From Ardenticatenaceae bacterium (GTDB lineage Bacteria; Chloroflexota; Anaerolineae; Promineifilales; Promineifilaceae): a stretch of DNA of 64,000 nucleotides. The stretch is from the NCBI GenBank assembly GCA_020634315.1, contig JACKBV010000001.1:62001-126000 (forward strand), given 5' to 3'. Position 1 is the stretch's first letter. Each line of letters starts with the position of its first letter. The position numbers were made by a program, and so were the translations under genes. Under the pieces are notes generated by a model. That model saw only the letters and a program-made list of their open reading frames with translations. It was not told the origin of the DNA and did no database searches. Of the stretch, positions 60,025 through 64,000 are shown piece by piece.

Positions 60025-60066
60025 GGGGCAGGAACCTATCCAACGCCGGTTCCTGCCCCATCTTTT
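60025..60066 (+). terminator. Intrinsic terminator
   Basis: GGGGCAGGAACC (60025-60036) pairs perfectly with GGTTCCTGCCCC (60048-60059), followed by ATCTTTT. It lies between convergent genes. Confidence 0.9.
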
Positions 60067-60069
60067 ACC

Positions 60070-61119
60070 TCATCTCACTCCCTCACCCAGATAAGCAAAA
60101 ATCTGCTCCAATGGCATCTGCCAGAAACATTCAGAAAGATACGGTTTGAAGCCCAGCTCATGGTTAATTTTGAGCATGGCGGCGTTGCTGTCGGCATTGC
60201 CGGTGCGTATAAATTGGACGTTGGGACGTTCGCGCAGCACTTTGTCCAGCATGGCGGCCTTCAACCAACGCCCTAACCCTTGCCCACGATGCGCCGGAAC
60301 AACGGCCGTATCCCCCTGCATCAAGACAGCCGGATTCCCCGGACTCCACAACGTTTCCGTATACCCGGCGAAATCCCCGCTGCCCTTTTCGCGCAAATAC
60401 ACCGTCCAACGCTCAATGCCTTGCGCTTCATACCCTTTCTCAATCTGTCGCAGCTGCTCCGGCGTAAAGTGAAACCCGTCCACATCCAAATCATCTGTCG
60501 GCGCGTTGTCCATCACATCATGCAAACGAGCTATCGCCTCCAGATCAGCTTGTGGATATGCGCCAGGCCAAAACCCCATCTCATAGCGTGCCGCAGCCTG
60601 TTCGCCAACGCGCAGCCATTGCGACAACAAGGCTTGATCCACGTCCGCCAAAACCAATTGATTGGTGTGCGCCTCTAACCCGCGGCTGGCCCCCATTCGC
60701 TGCATAAACGCGGCTCCGGCCGGTACAGCGCCGCTGGTGCCGCACAATAACACACTTCGCCCTTGCCGCTGTGCCTCCGTTGCAATCTCGCAAAGCAGCG
60801 CCTTGCCCAAACCTTGCCGCCGATATGCCGGGCGCACCGCAATGTTGAACTGGCCTAAGTGGGTATTCTCATTCGTTAAAGAGAAATGCACTTCGGCCAT
60901 TGCCACGACCTCTGAGCGATCCGGCAGCCATGCTGCCCACGCATAGGTGCCAAGAAATGGCGGGCTATTTTGCCACCGCTTGACAGCGATAGGCAGGGGA
61001 ACGGGGGGATCATTGGGCAAACGCTCAGCGCGTAGCTCGTTGCCTAAACTATTCAATGCTGCGTACTCTGTTTCCGCAGCTTGTTTCAAATCAATTTTTG
61101 TAATGACAAGGTTATTCAT
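60070..61119 (-). CDS. Tandem GNAT acetyltransferase
   Basis: A 349-residue protein with two GNAT domains, like mycothiol-synthase-type enzymes. The first has HLGQFNIAVRPAYRRQGLGKALLCEIATEAQRQGRSVLL (RRQGLG acetyl-CoA loop); the second has TAVVPAHRGQGLGRWLKAAMLDKVLRERPNVQFIRTGNADSNAAMLKINHELGFKP. Both loops are intact, so both domains may bind acetyl-CoA. Substrate unknown. ATG 61119 follows GGAG. The RHH regulator gene ends 14 nt upstream, so the two are one operon under the operator at 61.53 kb. Confidence 0.85.
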   Translation of the reverse strand: MNNLVITKIDLKQAAETEYAALNSLGNELRAERLPNDPPVPLPIAVKRWQNSPPFLGTYAWAAWLPDRSEVVAMAEVHFSLTNENTHLGQFNIAVRPAYRRQGLGKALLCEIATEAQRQGRSVLLCGTSGAVPAGAAFMQRMGASRGLEAHTNQLVLADVDQALLSQWLRVGEQAAARYEMGFWPGAYPQADLEAIARLHDVMDNAPTDDLDVDGFHFTPEQLRQIEKGYEAQGIERWTVYLREKGSGDFAGYTETLWSPGNPAVLMQGDTAVVPAHRGQGLGRWLKAAMLDKVLRERPNVQFIRTGNADSNAAMLKINHELGFKPYLSECFWQMPLEQIFAYLGEGVR

Positions 61120-61132
61120 TCATATCTCCGGT

Positions 61133-61519
61133 TTATTTCACGCGATCAGCAATTGCTTGTTGCACCGCTTTGTTTACTTTAAATGTTCCCAACACCTTGA
61201 TGGACTCAATCGTTTGCCGTGCCAATTCTGGGGAGACATCATCAGCGATGGTCAACATGCCCAACACACGGATCGAGACCCGATCCCCCCGTTGTGCCAG
61301 CTTTTCTAAATCTGCACGGTCATATGACAAAATGCCCAGCACCATTGATTTTCGCGTCACGCTTTGCTGCACGGCTTCACCATGTTGGTTAAGCTGCTGC
61401 CGAATGGCGGCGCGAATGAAATCGGTGCGATTTGAGTAAAACCCTTCTTCCACCAATAAATCAATTTTGCCCAGGTCAACGACGCTCATGTTAATCGTGA
61501 TTTTTTCTGTTTCTGCCAT
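61133..61519 (-). CDS. Ribbon-helix-helix transcriptional regulator
   Basis: A 128-residue regulator. Residues 1-45 (MAETEKITINMSVVDLGKIDLLVEEGFYSNRTDFIRAAIRQQL) are an RHH DNA-binding fold: a beta strand with alternating residues, then two helices with the NRTDFIR turn. The C-terminal 80 residues (LGILSYDRADLEKLAQRGDRVSIRVLGMLTIADDVSPELARQTIESIKVLG) form a possible ligand or oligomerisation domain, in the manner of NikR-like two-domain repressors, though the nickel His/Cys ligands are not evident. Start MAETEKIT follows GGAGG seven nt upstream. The perfect dyad 15 nt upstream suggests autoregulation. Confidence 0.8.
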   Translation of the reverse strand: MAETEKITINMSVVDLGKIDLLVEEGFYSNRTDFIRAAIRQQLNQHGEAVQQSVTRKSMVLGILSYDRADLEKLAQRGDRVSIRVLGMLTIADDVSPELARQTIESIKVLGTFKVNKAVQQAIADRVK

Positions 61520-61533
61520 TGGTACACCTCCGT

Positions 61534-61569
61534 AATCCATACACCATCCACATGGATGGTGTATGGATT
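61534..61569. promoter_or_regulatory. Operator dyad for the RHH regulator
   Basis: A perfect inverted repeat with 16-bp arms (AATCCATACACCATCC and its complement) around ACAT, immediately upstream of the RHH gene's ribosome-binding site. It contains the core ACCATCC-ACAT-GGATGGT, repeated at 61611-61628. Confidence 0.7.
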
Positions 61570-61610
61570 GCAGTCTAACACATCCGGCATCATCCTGTCA
61601 ACATCCAATG

Positions 61611-61628
61611 ACCATCCACATGGATGGT
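61611..61628. promoter_or_regulatory. Second, shorter operator copy
   Basis: ACCATCC-ACAT-GGATGGT, identical to the core of the 61534-61569 dyad. Its centre is 68 bp from the first. Two equal sites in the divergent region between the RHH gene and the S41 protease gene could mediate control of both. Confidence 0.65.
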
Positions 61629-61718
61629 GACGAGCGCAACGCTTTCGCACAAATGTGCCTACCGGCCATAGTTAAGTTATCATTGCCGCCAACTGATGGA
61701 TGCTCAAGAGGATATGAT

Positions 61719-64000
61719 ATGCAGCGAAAGATCGTTTTTATTGTGGTGATGAGTTTGTTGGTATGGCTGGCTGCCTGTACAGATGACGGGACGGAAACGG
61801 CCGTTTCCCCCACACCGTCCCCCGAAATTATCAGCGAGGCGGCGACCGCTTCCCCCACGCCCATACCGGCCACGGAAACGGCCGTTGCGCCCACCAGCAC
61901 CCCCCTCCCCACAGACACACCAACACCAGCCGCAACCGCCACACCGGCCGCACAATTCCCCCCGGCAGCAATCGTCAACGACGAAGGTGGCCCCGTCGCC
62001 ATCACCGGCGTCGTCACCTACACCAATCCCTTCTTCACACTGGGCGTCGCCGCGCCAGTCGTCATTTTAGAAGACCAGGCCGGGTTTGTGGATCGCGACG
62101 AAAACTACATCATGCCGGTCGCCTCCCAGGCCTTGGGGCAAATCACCTCCGATTTTTACACCTCCCCCTTTACTTACAGCCTGGCGCTGCCATTGGAGCC
62201 ACAAGGCGCATGGCGCGATGTAGACAACGACGAGGACAGCGAAACCGGTGTGCAGGTTTTTGCCATTGCCTACTGGACAAACACCTTTGGCGACCCATTC
62301 CTTGAAGAACGCGACCTGGGCGGCGGCGGTTGGTCAACAGCCTATGCCTCCACAGTCACCAGCAATGACCCGGAGAAAGAGCGTGAAATCAGCGGCGGCT
62401 GGCTGCTGGTCTATGCCCTGGACGACCAACAAGGTTTTCCCAGTGACTTTGGCGAAGATGGGCTGCTTTTCAGTGATGACGATCCCCTGATCACCCTGCC
62501 GACCGGTTATACACTGGTCAACCTCGACACCTCCCCCTTTACCTTTGATCGCTCGCGCCATCCACACATTGATTTGCTCGAGCCAGACAGCGCGGCTCTG
62601 GTCGATTATTCAGACCTGGATTACAGCGACGCCTTCAACGCGCTGGTCGATCAACTCAGCAATGAATACGCCTTCACCGAATACAAAAACATTGATTGGG
62701 AAGCCTTACGTGCAGAATTCGGCCCATTGTTTGTCACGGCCGATGCGACGAACGATGAGGACTTATACCTGCGTGCGCTGCGCGATTTTTCCTGGTCTAT
62801 TCCCGATGGACACGTTGCCGGCCCCTTCTTGCAAGATGAGTTCTCCTACAACGCCGTGGGCGGCATCGGCATGGCTGTGCGCGAATTGGATGACGGTCGG
62901 GTAATCGCCAATTTCATCCTGGAAGATGGCCCGGCAGCCAATGCAGGCATTGCATTAGGAGCGGAAATCCTGGCGCTCAATGGCACACCCATCAGCGAAG
63001 CCATTAGCGAGACCATCGCGTACACCGCTCCCTTCAGCACGGAACATGTGCGCCGCCTTAATCAACTCATTTTTGTCACGCGTTTCCCCTTGAACACGCC
63101 GGTTGCCGTTACTTACCAAAATCCGGGCAGCAGCAATGCGGCCACGGTCGCTTTAACGGCCGCTTTTGAACAAGACAGCTTTTACTTCGCCCTGGGCGAC
63201 CTGGTGCCGACCGGCTTTGAACTCCCCCTGGAATATGAGCTGCTCGACAGCGGCTACGCCTACGTCAAGGTTTACAGCTTCTCCGACAACGAACTGCTCA
63301 CCATCCAATTGTGGGAGCGGCTGATGCGCAATTTGCAAGACGAAGGCGTTCCTGGCTTGATTATCGACATGCGCGAAAATGGGGGTGGCAGCGGCTTCCT
63401 CGCCAGTTCGATGGCCGCTTACTTCTTCCAAGAAACGCTGCCCCTGGGTTACACCAGCTATTACGATAAGGAGCGCGGTGAATTTTACTTTGACCCCGAC
63501 AGCATGCAGGAATTCATCCTGCCGCCCGCAGAACTGCGCTATGATGGGCAGTTAGCCGTCATTGTGGGGCCAAACTGCGCCAGCGCCTGCGAATTTTTCA
63601 GCTATTACCTCACCTTGCAAGATCGAGCGGCAATTGTCGGCCATTACCCAACGGCCGGACTGGGCGGCAGTATTGATCAGGTCGCCATGCCGGAAGGTGA
63701 GACGTTTACCTTCACACAAGGCCGCGCCATGAATGCCGACGGTGAAATTCACATCGAGGGCAAGGGTGTCCCCCCCACTGTGCGTGTGCCGGTGACGGAA
63801 ACGGCCGTATTGGGCGAGGAAGATGTGCTGCTGGAAACGGCCGTTGCCTACCTTGACCAACTCTTTGGCGGCGGCGCAATTGACGGTGGCAGCATCGCCA
63901 TCGGTGATGCCATCAGCGGCGACATCACTCCTGGCTTGCGCATTCAATACACATTGGCATTGGCAACCGGCGACCAGGTTAATATCTACCTCTCCGGCAC
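61719..64000 (+). CDS. S41 (C-terminal processing) peptidase lipoprotein, 3' end outside window
   Basis: About 760 residues are present and the gene runs off the edge. Lipoprotein signal QRKIVFIVVMSLLVWLAAC with a lipobox Cys, then a 55-residue Thr/Pro/Ala linker (spacer to the surface), then about 230 residues of unassigned sequence with DNDEDSETG-type acidic repeats. A PDZ-like region follows (GGIGMAVRELDDGRVIANFILEDGPAANAGIALGAEILALNGTPI) and an S41 tail-protease domain: YVKVYSFSDNEL, LIIDMRENGGGSG, and GPNCASACEFFSYYL with the catalytic Ser. A later Lys is expected in the MxADGEIHIEGKGVPP block, typical of tail proteases. Probably a surface-anchored processing protease. Confidence 0.85.
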   Translation, partial: MQRKIVFIVVMSLLVWLAACTDDGTETAVSPTPSPEIISEAATASPTPIPATETAVAPTSTPLPTDTPTPAATATPAAQFPPAAIVNDEGGPVAITGVVTYTNPFFTLGVAAPVVILEDQAGFVDRDENYIMPVASQALGQITSDFYTSPFTYSLALPLEPQGAWRDVDNDEDSETGVQVFAIAYWTNTFGDPFLEERDLGGGGWSTAYASTVTSNDPEKEREISGGWLLVYALDDQQGFPSDFGEDGLLFSDDDPLITLPTGYTLVNLDTSPFTFDRSRHPHIDLLEPDSAALVDYSDLDYSDAFNALVDQLSNEYAFTEYKNIDWEALRAEFGPLFVTADATNDEDLYLRALRDFSWSIPDGHVAGPFLQDEFSYNAVGGIGMAVRELDDGRVIANFILEDGPAANAGIALGAEILALNGTPISEAISETIAYTAPFSTEHVRRLNQLIFVTRFPLNTPVAVTYQNPGSSNAATVALTAAFEQDSFYFALGDLVPTGFELPLEYELLDSGYAYVKVYSFSDNELLTIQLWERLMRNLQDEGVPGLIIDMRENGGGSGFLASSMAAYFFQETLPLGYTSYYDKERGEFYFDPDSMQEFILPPAELRYDGQLAVIVGPNCASACEFFSYYLTLQDRAAIVGHYPTAGLGGSIDQVAMPEGETFTFTQGRAMNADGEIHIEGKGVPPTVRVPVTETAVLGEEDVLLETAVAYLDQLFGGGAIDGGSIAIGDAISGDITPGLRIQYTLALATGDQVNIYLSG

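Overview
The window comes from a bacterial chromosome of medium GC content, most likely an uncultured or filamentous member of the Chloroflexota (Anaerolineae/Caldilineae side). The clues are secreted proteins ending in a 'LYLPVI / VYLPIL' tail, SBBP and choice-of-anchor B beta-propeller proteins, a small Flp pilin, DUF4129-DUF4350-MoxR-DUF58 organisation, Thr/Pro-rich lipoprotein linkers and an effector-associated-domain protein. This assignment is inferred; no rRNA is present.

Layout. 0-8 kb: tail of an isocitrate/isopropylmalate dehydrogenase, a metallophosphoesterase, two large secreted beta-propeller proteins and a solitary Flp pilin. 8-12 kb: a PLP desulfhydrase, a hydroxyacyl-CoA dehydrogenase-like protein, an apparent SelW-type selenoprotein and a glycerophosphodiesterase. 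11.7-18 kb: two tRNA-Ala genes, the second lying inside a T-box leader, then an alpha/beta hydrolase, leuS and RNase J. 18-30 kb: an HU-like protein behind a phased operator array, a sensor kinase, asnA, short-chain acyl-CoA enzymes, a trans-sulfuration enzyme, a K+ channel, a tandem Nudix protein and a phosphotransferase. 30-39.5 kb: a giant hybrid histidine kinase and the DUF4129/DUF4350/MoxR/DUF58 operon. 39.5-48.7 kb: four APC-superfamily transporters, two of them KimA-like. 49-52.3 kb: ALDH7-type dehydrogenase and cytochrome P450. 52.4-57.3 kb: an AT-rich accessory island with an EAD-TPR protein, a membrane protein and two IS630-type elements. 57.4-64 kb: a sugar-epimerase-like SDR, GNAT proteins, an RHH regulator with its operators and the start of an S41 protease lipoprotein.

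Two genome-scale signals overlie the genes. The palindrome ACGGCCGT (usually AACGGCCGTT) occurs about 80 times by hand count, mostly inside genes, and is absent from the island. At many copies the top strand changes from G/T-rich on the left to A/C-rich on the right, which changes synonymous codon choice in the middle of genes. A second family built on CCTCCCGGAGG fills many intergenic gaps. The strongest single-locus observations are the UGA-containing SelW gene with a SECIS-like hairpin and the tRNA-Ala gene inserted in a T-box leader.
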